NCBI GenBank assembly: GCA_028873595.1
Contig: JAPPOV010000030.1
Location: 93,957-157,956, forward strand
DNA: 64,000 bases
Reading direction: 5' to 3'
DNA from: Gemmatimonadota bacterium
Lineage (GTDB): Bacteria; Gemmatimonadota; Gemmatimonadetes; Longimicrobiales; Gaopeijiaceae
Position 1 is the stretch's first letter; each line of letters starts with the position of its first letter. Under the pieces are notes generated by a model, which did no database searches, had not been told where the DNA came from, and was given only the letters and a program-made list of their open reading frames with translations. The position numbers were made by a program, and so were the translations under genes. Below are positions 37,542-46,097 of the stretch, piece after piece.

Positions 37542-38692
37542 GCGCCGCGGCTCATGCGAGCCCAGACGGTTCCGACCGCGTCGGCTCCGCGCGCGACGTC
37601 CGATTCGGTGGTGTCATGACCGACCGACAGGCGGACTGTGATCAGGGGGTCATTCGATCCGTACAGCGCCTCGATCACGTGACTTCCGGCCGCTGCCCCG
37701 CTGTGACAGGCCGAGCCGCCGGAGGCCGCGACCCCTTCGAGATCGAGCGCCATGAGGAATGCGGCCCCGTCGTCGATACCCGGAAGACCGAGACTGAGGA
37801 TGTGCGGTGTCCGAGGGGCATTCCCACAGTTCACCCTCAGGCCCGGAATCCGATCCACGAGTCGCGCCTCCATACGGTCACGGAGGCTCCTCAGGCGTGT
37901 TGCCGATGTCTCGAGTTCAGCCACAGCCAGGTGAATTGCCTCCGCAAGTCCCACAGCGCCCGCCACGTCTTCCGTACCCGGTCGGAGGGCACGCTCCTGC
38001 CCTCCACCGAAGATGAGCGGTTCGACCTCTACACCGTCCTTCACGTAGAGGACTCCGCACCCGCGAGGCCCACCGAGCTTATGTCCGGTGGCCGTGAGCA
38101 GGTCCACATCGCTGTCCGCAACGTCGAGAGGAACCTTCCCGAGCGCCTGCGACGCATCCGTATGAACGATCGCCCCGAGGCCGCTTGCCCAGGCCACGGC
38201 GTCGGCCACGGGTAGCAGTAGACCGGTCTCGTTGTTCGCCCACATGACCGACACGAGTGCCGCCCGTTCATTGAGTCCGCCGGTGACGGCGGCAAGATCG
38301 AGCTGGCCGTCGGACGAGACCGGGATCACGCGCGCCTCAGCCTCACCTCTGTCATGAAGCCACTCGGCAGGCTCGAGGACGGCACTGTGCTCGATCGCGG
38401 ACACCAACACGACAGGGCGGGCCTCAGGCGTGCTCATCGCGCGCGCTCCGCCGATGACCGCCAGATTGTCGGATTCCGTGCCGCCACGAACGAATCGGAC
38501 CTCGGATGGATGCGCCCCGATGGCTGTCGCCAACTTCGCCCGAGCATCTTCGAGGGCCGCTGACGCGTCCTGCCCCCACCGGTGCGTGCTCGACGGATTG
38601 CCGAACGTCACCGACATATACGGCTCCATGACGGCGATGACGTCGTCACGAACGGGGGTGGTTGCGGCGTGGTCTAGGTATACGGTGGACAT
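37538..38692 (-). CDS. iscS: Cysteine desulfurase (IscS/NifS type)
   Basis: 384-aa PLP enzyme that takes sulfur from cysteine. It begins VYLDHAATTPVRDDVIAVME, binds PLP with the Lys in LLTATGHKLGGPRGCGVLYV, and has the active Cys in VAASGGSACHSGAAAGSHVI. It is directly upstream of and overlapping mnmA, so tRNA thiolation is the likely main job; iron-sulfur assembly cannot be excluded. No iscU, iscR or iscA is nearby. Confidence 0.94.
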   Translation of the reverse strand: MSTVYLDHAATTPVRDDVIAVMEPYMSVTFGNPSSTHRWGQDASAALEDARAKLATAIGAHPSEVRFVRGGTESDNLAVIGGARAMSTPEARPVVLVSAIEHSAVLEPAEWLHDRGEAEARVIPVSSDGQLDLAAVTGGLNERAALVSVMWANNETGLLLPVADAVAWASGLGAIVHTDASQALGKVPLDVADSDVDLLTATGHKLGGPRGCGVLYVKDGVEVEPLIFGGGQERALRPGTEDVAGAVGLAEAIHLAVAELETSATRLRSLRDRMEARLVDRIPGLRVNCGNAPRTPHILSLGLPGIDDGAAFLMALDLEGVAASGGSACHSGAAAGSHVIEALYGSNDPLITVRLSVGHDTTESDVARGADAVGTVWARMSRGA

Positions 38693-38782
38693 CCTGAACG
38701 TGCTGATTTGCCAGGGTTGAAGCGCTCCATAAGTTAATCGGGACGAGCCGAGCGCCCACTACGCGACTCATACCGAGTCCAG

Positions 38783-39124
38783 ATGCCCCAACCGTCCCCA
38801 CCATTTCCAGTCGGACAGCCCACGCACTTTCGGGCCACGGTGCACGGGACTGTCTTCGCAGGGCGTGATCGGCTCGTAGACCGCTTGAATGACGGTGATG
38901 TCGTTCGCCTCGTAGCTGACCCACCCGTCCAGGACGAACCCGAAGTATGGGTCCATACCAACGCGGGAGAGCCGATAGGACACCTCCCTCCCGAAGTCTG
39001 CTGGTGGCTTTGGCCGTGGCTGGCGGCTGGCGGAGTGGCAACCGCGGTCTTGCTCAGAGTCGGGGGGATAGACGCCCCCTCCTGGCGGCGGCTACTCCTG
39101 GAAGTCTCCTGTGTGACGCCGTAG
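38783..39124 (+). CDS. Small stand-alone HIRAN-like domain protein
   Basis: 113-aa protein lying alone on the plus strand between two minus-strand operons. The order FRATVHGTVFAG, LVDRLNDGDVVRLVADPP, EVWVHTNAGEPIGHLPPEV, then a hydrophobic stretch and VLLRVGGI matches the layout of HIRAN domains (GD.v.L..eP...... AV.V....G..IGYLP), which in HLTF bind 3' DNA ends. The hydrophobic WWLWPWLAAGGVATAVLL is unusual for a soluble protein. The assignment is by pattern only. A weak promoter (TTGCCA at 38708, TAAGTT at 38730) lies upstream. Confidence 0.6.
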   Translation: MPQPSPPFPVGQPTHFRATVHGTVFAGRDRLVDRLNDGDVVRLVADPPVQDEPEVWVHTNAGEPIGHLPPEVCWWLWPWLAAGGVATAVLLRVGGIDAPSWRRLLLEVSCVTP

Positions 39125-39127
39125 CGG

Positions 39128-39862
39128 TCAGAACGTCGACACACCCAGTTCGGACACTTCGTCGACCTCCATGGTCTCGTCGACACGGTAGGGCTCGCCG
39201 TACCGGACCCGGATCAGCGAGCCGTAATGCGCGGTCTTCGCTCGGATCTGAGCGATGAGATCACGGCCTCCGCCGGGGAAGACCTCACCCGCCTGCGTGG
39301 CGTTGTCGAACTGAGAGGAGTACGCGGCGATCGCGTCGAGCTTCCGGTCCATCTGATTCGTGATGTCCACCACGAAATCGGGCGGGTCGGCATCCTCTCG
39401 GAACGCGGTGGCATAGATGAGTTTGTGGGGACGGAAGGGCTCACCCGGAACCTCGAGCTTACGCAGCGCTGCGAGAAAGCATGCGTCTCGTACGAGCTCG
39501 GATGCGATCCGGTGATCGCGATGCCGCCCGACCTTCCAGTGCGTAATCACGACGCGCGGTCGGAATGCTCGGAGCAGTGCCGCGACGACCAGTCGCGATT
39601 CGTGATCGTTTCGCAGGAGACTGTCAGGAAGCTCTGCACACGCCCGCAGGGCCAGGCCCATCAGCGCCCCCGCGTTGGCGGCCTCGCGAGCACGGGTCTC
39701 GGCTGAGCCTGAGCTACCCATCTCTCCCGCGGTGAGGTCGATGATCCCGACACGTTTACCCCTTGAGGCACTCTTGATGAGCGCTCCCCCGCACAGGAGT
39801 TCAGCGTCGTCCGGATGGGCCATGATCGCGAGGAGATCGAGGGGCGCGTCCAGTTCAGCCAT
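39128..39862 (-). CDS. bshB1: Bacillithiol biosynthesis deacetylase BshB1 (PIG-L family)
   Basis: 244-aa zinc deacetylase predicted to convert GlcNAc-malate to GlcN-malate in bacillithiol synthesis. Zinc and catalytic motifs are LLAIMAHPDDAELLCGGALI, the following DLTAGEMGSSGSAETRA and VVITHWKVGRHRDHRIASEL. The C-terminal YSSQFDNATQ region is typical of BshB1. BshA and BshC are not in the window. It starts 3 nt after the second permease stop, so it is the last gene of the efflux operon. Confidence 0.88.
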   Translation of the reverse strand: MAELDAPLDLLAIMAHPDDAELLCGGALIKSASRGKRVGIIDLTAGEMGSSGSAETRAREAANAGALMGLALRACAELPDSLLRNDHESRLVVAALLRAFRPRVVITHWKVGRHRDHRIASELVRDACFLAALRKLEVPGEPFRPHKLIYATAFREDADPPDFVVDITNQMDRKLDAIAAYSSQFDNATQAGEVFPGGGRDLIAQIRAKTAHYGSLIRVRYGEPYRVDETMEVDEVSELGVSTF

Positions 39863-39865
39863 GTG

Positions 39866-41182
39866 TCATTCGTATCTGAGGGCGTCGACCGGTTCGAGTC
39901 GGCTAGCCCGATATGCAGGCAGGAGTCCGAACAGCATACCGGTCACCGCCGCCATACCCAAGGCCGCCCCCACAGCCCATGACGGAATCTCCGCCGGCAG
40001 GGGCGTGAAGGCCGCTACTGTCTCGGCCATCCCCCAGCCGATGAGGAGTCCGACGCCCGCTCCGGCGCACGTGAGCATGGATGCTTCAACGAGGAACTGC
40101 CACAGGATCTCACGACGCGTCGCACCGATCGCCTTTCTGACACCAATCTCACGAGTGCGCTCCGTCACGGAAATCAACATGATTCCGATGACCCCGACGC
40201 CGCCGACGAGCAGGCCGGCAGAGGCGAGCAGAAGAATCACCAGAAAGAACACTCCGGTCAGCTGACTGAAGAGGTCCGCGATCTGCGCCGACGAGGTGAC
40301 GGCGAAGTCATTCTCCTCACGAGGACCGAGCCCGCGCATTGACCGCATTGCCGCGACCACGTCGTCCTTGGCCCGATCGGCCGAGACGCCTTCTCTGGGC
40401 ACCACCAGGATCTGCGCCTGAAACTGGCTCTGGCGCAGCCGCCGTATCGACGCCGTCCACGGGAAGATCGCCCAGTTCTGGAAGGCTGTCGAAAAGATGT
40501 TTTGGGCCGGCTCGTAGATACCGATGACCGTGAACGGTTCCTGCGTACCGCGGAAGCTGTTCGTCACGCGTACACGCCTCCCGATCGGGTCACGCCGTCC
40601 GAAGAGTTGCTCGGCAAGTCCTGTCGAAAGGATGACCACGGCTCGGTTTTGCTGGACCTCCGCCGGCGTGAAGTCACGGCCCACAGCGAAATCACCCGCC
40701 TGATACGCAGACCAGCCGGCGGACGAGCCGTTCGCGAAAACGCCCTCCATCTCCTCGTTTTCGAATGCCATGTCGACCTGGAAGTTCGACAGGTCGTAGA
40801 GCGCGTCGGATACGGAGGGCAAGGCTTCGATTCGACGTGCCTCTTCCGGCTCGATGACCGGCTTACCCCACCATGGAGGACGCTGACCGTCATTGTCGAT
40901 CGTGATCGCCGTGAAGTCGAACCGCGTCACGATGAAGTTGTCGGGGCCAGCCGCTTCGAATGCCTCCAGTACGCTGGACCGAAGGCCCGTCATGAGGGCG
41001 CCAATGGCGACGACCACGGAGACACCGACGGCGACTCCCAGGACCGTGAGCACGGATCGGAGGAAGTTCGCCCGGATTGCCTCCCAGGCGATCAGAAACC
41101 CCTCGGTCAAGGCTGAGATTCCTCTCAACCCGCGATGCGCCGCGTCGCCAGCCGCGGGGCGATGCCCTTGTGGCTGGCTCAT
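39866..41182 (-). CDS. MacB-like ABC transporter permease (second of two)
   Basis: 438-aa permease with the MacB periplasmic core domain and FtsX-like C-terminal part. The first helix is LRSVLTVLGVAVGVSVVVAI after an amphipathic start; three C-terminal helices include FFLVILLLASAGLLVGGVGV and the cytoplasmic coupling motif RTREIGVRKAIGATRREIL. The periplasmic domain spans about residues 70-310. There is no ATP-binding domain. I use the ATG at 41182, which overlaps the upstream permease stop by 4 nt; a longer frame adds only an unlikely Cys/Arg-rich leader. Confidence 0.9.
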   Translation of the reverse strand: MSQPQGHRPAAGDAAHRGLRGISALTEGFLIAWEAIRANFLRSVLTVLGVAVGVSVVVAIGALMTGLRSSVLEAFEAAGPDNFIVTRFDFTAITIDNDGQRPPWWGKPVIEPEEARRIEALPSVSDALYDLSNFQVDMAFENEEMEGVFANGSSAGWSAYQAGDFAVGRDFTPAEVQQNRAVVILSTGLAEQLFGRRDPIGRRVRVTNSFRGTQEPFTVIGIYEPAQNIFSTAFQNWAIFPWTASIRRLRQSQFQAQILVVPREGVSADRAKDDVVAAMRSMRGLGPREENDFAVTSSAQIADLFSQLTGVFFLVILLLASAGLLVGGVGVIGIMLISVTERTREIGVRKAIGATRREILWQFLVEASMLTCAGAGVGLLIGWGMAETVAAFTPLPAEIPSWAVGAALGMAAVTGMLFGLLPAYRASRLEPVDALRYE

Positions 41183-42420
41183 TCGTACCTCAACGCGTCC
41201 ACTGGATCGAGCTTGGATGCTTGCGAAGCAGGGTACACACCGGCGATCACACCCACAGAGAGTCCCAGAGCCACACCGAGCACGATCCATCGCGGAGCGA
41301 CCGCTGCCGGAATCACGGACACGGCTTCGATCGTTTTTGCGATCCCGAGGCCCACGGCGACTCCGAACGCCGCGCCCACCGTCGAGAGAGTGGCCGACTC
41401 GATCAGAACCTGAGTCAGGATATCCCTTCGCCTCGCCCCGAGGGCCTTTCGGACGCCGATCTCGCGGGTTCGTTCCATCACAGAGACGAGCATGATATTC
41501 ATGATCACGATCCCGCCGACGACGAGGGAGATCGAGACGAGCATGGGTAAGGCCATGAAGAGAATCCGGGAGATGTTGTCCCAGAAGCTGATGGCCTCGT
41601 CGGCGGTTTCGAGCGCGAAGTTCGCCTCATCCGTCGGCCGCAACTGCCTTCGCACCCGCATGATCCCTTCGACCTCGAGTTGGATGTCCCGCAACTGGTC
41701 CGGATTGATCGCCTGAATGATGACCGTCTCGATGTTCCCGCGAGGAGCCGTGATGGCTCGCGCCGGTGACTTCGCGGGGACGAAGACCTGATTGTCCAGG
41801 GACTCGCCGAACAGCGAGCCCTGTTCCTCGAGCACGCCGATCACGCGGTACGGAAAACTCCGAATCCGAAGCGACCGCCCGATAGGTTCGAGACCCTCGA
41901 AAACGCGGTCTGCCGTTTCGAATCCGATGACGACCACAGGAGCCCCGTTTTCGGCTTCCAGAGGAGAGAACGCACGGCCCTGTGCGATTTCGAGGTCCCG
42001 GATCTGAAAAATCTCCGCGGAGGCGGCGGTCAAGCGCACACCGCTCGCTGTTCGACCGTTGTCCCCCACCACGCTTGTGCCCGTCGAACTCTCGACTGCG
42101 ACGCGCGCCGGCAGCGTGAGTCGCTCTCGAATGACGTCGCCGTCGTCGAACGTCAGACGTGGCCGGCGTGATCGTGCACGGCGCTCTTCTCGGCTGAGAT
42201 TGATGTTGACGCTCTGCCACCTCTGAAGAGTGACCGTGTTCACACCGAAAATCTGGGATGTGAAGTCCTCGCGCACATACCGATCGAGTCCCTCGACGAC
42301 TGTGACGACGACGATGAGGAACATCACGCCCAGGATGACACCGAGGAGGCTGAAGAACGACTTCAGCTTTTCCGTCCGGATCTGCTGGAACGCAAGCGCG
42401 ATTCCCTCCCAGAGGTGCAT
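41179..42420 (-). CDS. MacB-like ABC transporter permease (first of two)
   Basis: 413-aa permease with the same layout as its neighbour: first helix SFFSLLGVILGVMFLIVVVT, large periplasmic core, then ALPMLVSISLVVGGIVIMNI and the coupling motif MERTREIGVRKALGARRRDI. The two permeases are paralogues, suggesting a heterodimer. The start at 42420 gives MHLWEGIALAFQQIRTEKLK, the normal MacB-type N-terminus; it lies 7 nt after the adaptor stop. No ATPase domain is fused. Confidence 0.9.
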   Translation of the reverse strand: MHLWEGIALAFQQIRTEKLKSFFSLLGVILGVMFLIVVVTVVEGLDRYVREDFTSQIFGVNTVTLQRWQSVNINLSREERRARSRRPRLTFDDGDVIRERLTLPARVAVESSTGTSVVGDNGRTASGVRLTAASAEIFQIRDLEIAQGRAFSPLEAENGAPVVVIGFETADRVFEGLEPIGRSLRIRSFPYRVIGVLEEQGSLFGESLDNQVFVPAKSPARAITAPRGNIETVIIQAINPDQLRDIQLEVEGIMRVRRQLRPTDEANFALETADEAISFWDNISRILFMALPMLVSISLVVGGIVIMNIMLVSVMERTREIGVRKALGARRRDILTQVLIESATLSTVGAAFGVAVGLGIAKTIEAVSVIPAAVAPRWIVLGVALGLSVGVIAGVYPASQASKLDPVDALRYE

Positions 42421-42427
42421 GGTACCC

Positions 42428-43675
42428 TTAGCTCCCCTCGTCCTCCGTCCCGTCGTCGTCCTCGATGACCGATATGGCGTCTCCTTCACGGAGCTGACGG
42501 ATCCGTTGGTATGGTCCGGCGACGACGATGTCTCCCGAGGAGAGTCCCGTGAGGACCTCGAAGTACTCCTGGCCCGCTACACCCACCTGGATCGGCTGAA
42601 ACGAGACGGTGCTTTCCCTCACGAGGAACACACCCTCGATGTCCTCGAGTTCGGATTCGGCGACGGCCTCTCCCACCTCATCGGCGTCCCGGACGGTAAG
42701 AGCGATGATCGGGACGGCGACGACCCCTGACCGCGACTCCACGACGATGTCGGCAGTGGCCGAAAGGTCGGGTCGAAGAGGGGCATCCGTTTCATCGAGC
42801 GTCAGCACGACCTCAAAATCGATCGCAGCCTGCTGATTCCCCTGTTGCTGACTTGGTGGGTTGATGGCGGAGTTCCCGATCTCGGTGACCGTGCCCGAGA
42901 AGTCTCGATCTGGAAAGGCGTCGATACGGATGGACGCGCTGTCGCCGAGCGCAATCTCCGACACCTCGGTCTCATCGACTTGCACGACCACTTCAATCAC
43001 CGAAAGGTCCGAGATGGTCGCTACCAGGGAGCCGGGGTTGTTCATCGTACCAATGATCACGGTCTCGCCTTCCTCGACGTTCAGGCGGGTGACCTTCCCA
43101 GTCATTGGTGCTGTGAAGATGGTCTTGGAGAGACGATCTTCGGACTCGTCGACGCCCGCCTGAGCTTGCGATACACCGAAGCGTGCGGATTCCAGAAGCG
43201 CTTGTTGGACCTCGACCCGTGTTTCAGCGTCGTCGAGCTGCTGGCGGCTCACGAGGAGAGAATCTCTCGCACGGAGCTGCACAAGCCGGTCACGATCCCG
43301 CACCGCTTGCGTCAGATTCGCGGTCTGCTGCGCTTCCTGAGCTTGCGACTGCGCCAACTGAGCCTCGGCACGCGAAAGCGCCGCCTGATACTGATCGGGC
43401 TCGAGGCGTAGCAGGATTTGACCCGCGACGACGTCATCACCCTCATCGATGAGGAGTTGCGAGACGCGTGCGGAGACGTCGGACGAAATGTCGACGGTTC
43501 GACGAGATCGGATGTTTCCGCTGGCCGTCACGATCTCCACGAGGTCGCGGTGCTCGATCGCTTCCGTACGTACCTCGATCCCTCCCTCACGTCCACGTGT
43601 GGCGGACAGGACGGCGGCCGAGCCCAGCACCGCTACGACGGCGATGCCGATGATGATCTTCGAACGGTTCTCCAT
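42428..43675 (-). CDS. HlyD/MacA-type periplasmic adaptor (membrane fusion protein)
   Basis: 415-aa adaptor with an N-terminal anchor (IIIGIAVVAVLGSAAVLSA), a lipoyl/barrel-sandwich half ASGNIRSRRTVDISSDVSAR, a helical hairpin rich in Ala/Gln (about residues 85-160), the second lipoyl half TAPMTGKVTRLNVEEGETVI and a beta-barrel/membrane-proximal part. The C-terminus is acidic. It would join the inner-membrane permeases to the TolC-like channel encoded 9 nt upstream. Confidence 0.92.
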   Translation of the reverse strand: MENRSKIIIGIAVVAVLGSAAVLSATRGREGGIEVRTEAIEHRDLVEIVTASGNIRSRRTVDISSDVSARVSQLLIDEGDDVVAGQILLRLEPDQYQAALSRAEAQLAQSQAQEAQQTANLTQAVRDRDRLVQLRARDSLLVSRQQLDDAETRVEVQQALLESARFGVSQAQAGVDESEDRLSKTIFTAPMTGKVTRLNVEEGETVIIGTMNNPGSLVATISDLSVIEVVVQVDETEVSEIALGDSASIRIDAFPDRDFSGTVTEIGNSAINPPSQQQGNQQAAIDFEVVLTLDETDAPLRPDLSATADIVVESRSGVVAVPIIALTVRDADEVGEAVAESELEDIEGVFLVRESTVSFQPIQVGVAGQEYFEVLTGLSSGDIVVAGPYQRIRQLREGDAISVIEDDDGTEDEGS

Positions 43676-43684
43676 GGGGTCGCG

Positions 43685-45190
43685 TCAGTTCTGAGAGCGT
43701 AGAGAGGCGCCAACGAGTGCCTCGAGGGTAGTAACGGCGTCGTGGTAAGCGAAGACAGCGTTCGTTCGGTCCGCGCCCGCCTGAGCCGAGAGCGTCTGGG
43801 CGTCTACCAGTTCGACGAAGGTGATCGCTCCCAACTGATAGCGCTCGCGAGCCAGATTCAGCTGCTGCTCAGCGAGAGTTTGGTTCCTCTCCTCGAGGAG
43901 CGCGCTCTGGTAGGCGGTTCGGACGTTCTCCAGCCCGATCGCCAGGTCCGCTTGCACTTGAAGTTCCTGTTCGCGGATCTGCTGTGAGATATCCTCCCGC
44001 TGGAGACGGGCGGCTTCCACGTTCCTCTGCCGGCTCAAGCCGGAGAAGATCGGGATGCTCAAGGTCATCCTGAAGCTGGGTGGAGAGCCAACGAAATTGA
44101 ATGGAAACTGATCGTTTCCGGAAACGATCGCATTGCGGTCGGCGTCGGAGAACGTGATCTGGCTGCAGTCCTGGGCAGGTAGTGGATTGGCCAGTCGGGA
44201 GTAGAGTTCGTTGGTGAAGAAGCAGTTCGATATCGCCGACTGAACCTGAGCCTCCTGCTGAGCGATCTGGAACGCGGTGCTGCTTGCTTCCCGAGTGAAC
44301 CCGCTCCACCCGGTCGCGAGGTTCAGGTTGGGCATGTACTGTGACCAGGCCGAGCTGACGGCGATGTCGGCAGCTTCCCACGACGACCGACGCCGCTGGA
44401 GTTCCGGGTTGCTGCCGGCCGCCATGGCCGCCAGCTGTGTCAGCTCCCACGTAGGCTCGGTCAGCTCGAACTCCGTGGTTGTCTCGAACTCCTGGTCCAC
44501 AGGAAGACCAAGAAGCTGAAGGAGACGCATTCGCGATGTCGTCGCGCCATTTCGGGTCAGTAGTACGCCAACCTCGGAACGACCGACCTGGACTTCGGCC
44601 TGGCCGACATCGATAGGGGTGACCTGGCCGACTTCAAGCTGCCCCTGCGCCAGGCGGAGGTTGAATTGGGCGTTTTCCAACTGCTGTTCGGCGATGCGGA
44701 CAGCATCTTCCTGTCGCAAGAGTTCGACGTACGCGGTCGTGACCTGCTGAACCAGACTCGATTCGGCGACTTCGATGCCGGCCAGGGTTGCTCGTCGCTC
44801 TGCTTTGGAGCGCTTGGGGCCCTGAATGGTCGCCCAGTTCAGCTGGTAGTTCAGACCCAGCGAGTAGCTGGAGCCATAGTATGAAGGCTGGTTGGTGAAG
44901 CCGAGATCACCGAGCGTGAGGCTGCCCGGGAGCTGTGTCTCCCCCGAACCCTGCCAGCTGAGGCCACCCGAAGCGCTCGCGCTCGGGAGTAGCTGACCCC
45001 AGGCCTCGCGCACGTTCCAGTCCGCCAAGGCCTCGTCGTTGCGCGTCTGGAGGAAGCCGGGATTGGTCGACCGGGCAATCTCGATGGCTTCACCGAGAGA
45101 GAGTTGAGCTGGAACTCGCTCCTGCGCATCCACCGAGCACGGTATAAGCAGAGAGAGTTGGCAGACCAACAGGCCAAAGCAGTTCTTCAT
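43685..45190 (-). CDS. TolC-family outer membrane efflux protein
   Basis: 501-aa outer-membrane channel. A signal peptide (LLVCQLSLLIPCSVDAQ) precedes SLGEAIEIARSTNPGFLQTR, and two copies of the TolC helical repeat follow, the second ending SALLEERNQTLAEQQLNLAR, YQLGAITFVELVDAQ. It is first of four exporter genes. A weak promoter-like pair on the minus strand (TTGAAG near 45335, TAGCTG near 45310, spacer 19) lies in the 192-nt gap upstream; otherwise the gap holds no gene. Confidence 0.93.
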   Translation of the reverse strand: MKNCFGLLVCQLSLLIPCSVDAQERVPAQLSLGEAIEIARSTNPGFLQTRNDEALADWNVREAWGQLLPSASASGGLSWQGSGETQLPGSLTLGDLGFTNQPSYYGSSYSLGLNYQLNWATIQGPKRSKAERRATLAGIEVAESSLVQQVTTAYVELLRQEDAVRIAEQQLENAQFNLRLAQGQLEVGQVTPIDVGQAEVQVGRSEVGVLLTRNGATTSRMRLLQLLGLPVDQEFETTTEFELTEPTWELTQLAAMAAGSNPELQRRRSSWEAADIAVSSAWSQYMPNLNLATGWSGFTREASSTAFQIAQQEAQVQSAISNCFFTNELYSRLANPLPAQDCSQITFSDADRNAIVSGNDQFPFNFVGSPPSFRMTLSIPIFSGLSRQRNVEAARLQREDISQQIREQELQVQADLAIGLENVRTAYQSALLEERNQTLAEQQLNLARERYQLGAITFVELVDAQTLSAQAGADRTNAVFAYHDAVTTLEALVGASLRSQN

Positions 45191-45382
45191 CCTCGCGGAC
45201 CTTTGAAAGCGCAGGGACAGACAGACGGGACGGCCTTCGGCCCTACGGACTGTCCGTTCACCGGGTTTCGGGGACGGCTGACCCGTCCACCAGGTTCATC
45301 ACAGCAGCTACGATCCGGCACGACGAATCCTTCAACACCCCCGCATCCCGAGCGACGGGCCAATGTAACCCAAGAGAGGAGT

Positions 45383-46078
45383 TCACCCGACCAGGTCGGT
45401 CCGTTCCGCGAGGAGCTCAAGGGCAGGAATCCACACGCGGAGCACGCGCCCCTGCCGATCGTACCAGACCAAACGAGACTCCCCCGAGTCCGTCGTGAAC
45501 TCGATGCGCCGTGCCCGGATCTCGTTCACTCCCAGTCGGATCGTCTCCTGTGTGGGTTCTCCTGCTGTGATGAGACTCTGGGCGCGCGTACGTGGCTCGA
45601 GCACGTGGACCGACCGGCCGGGTCTGAGATCGCGCAGGAAATAGAAGTGATGGGCCACATGGCGTTCGAGAACGTGCGTGTCTGCATGCGCCTGGAACTC
45701 CCGATCCTCAGCCCCCTGCTCGGAGCGAATCGTGGCGAGATATCGCCGGTTGGAACGGGCCACCTGAACCTCGATGGCTTCGGGCCCGGTCGTCGAGACC
45801 TGGTACCGAACAGCTACTCCGTTGGGTGGCGCCGCGTGCAGCAGCGAGCGCATCTCCTGACGTCCTTCCGGCAGGTTGAGCGCGACCACCCCGTTTGCGA
45901 AGAGTGCATCCTCTCGCCCGACGCCCGGTCGTCTGATCACGAAGTCTTCTGTTCCGGCCGGTGCGCCGGCGAGTCTGATTGCGAACGTCCCCTCGTCTAC
46001 AACCACGCCCTGGGCAGTTAGCTCGGAGGTGCCGGCTGCAAGCAAGGCCGTGGTGGCGATGAGGAATCGAACGTTCAT
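45383..46078 (-). CDS. Hypothetical secreted protein
   Basis: 231-aa protein with a typical signal peptide (RFLIATTALLAAGTSELTAQ) and a predicted beta-rich mature part. Phrases such as GVVVDEGTFAIRLAGAPAGT and VWYDRQGRVLRVWIP recall periplasmic proteins of the DUF3108/DUF6134 kind, but I am not certain. It follows the creatininase-like gene by 19 nt and lies 192 nt before tolC. Confidence 0.72.
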   Translation of the reverse strand: MNVRFLIATTALLAAGTSELTAQGVVVDEGTFAIRLAGAPAGTEDFVIRRPGVGREDALFANGVVALNLPEGRQEMRSLLHAAPPNGVAVRYQVSTTGPEAIEVQVARSNRRYLATIRSEQGAEDREFQAHADTHVLERHVAHHFYFLRDLRPGRSVHVLEPRTRAQSLITAGEPTQETIRLGVNEIRARRIEFTTDSGESRLVWYDRQGRVLRVWIPALELLAERTDLVG

Positions 46079-46097
46079 GGTGTTGTGTACACGACAG

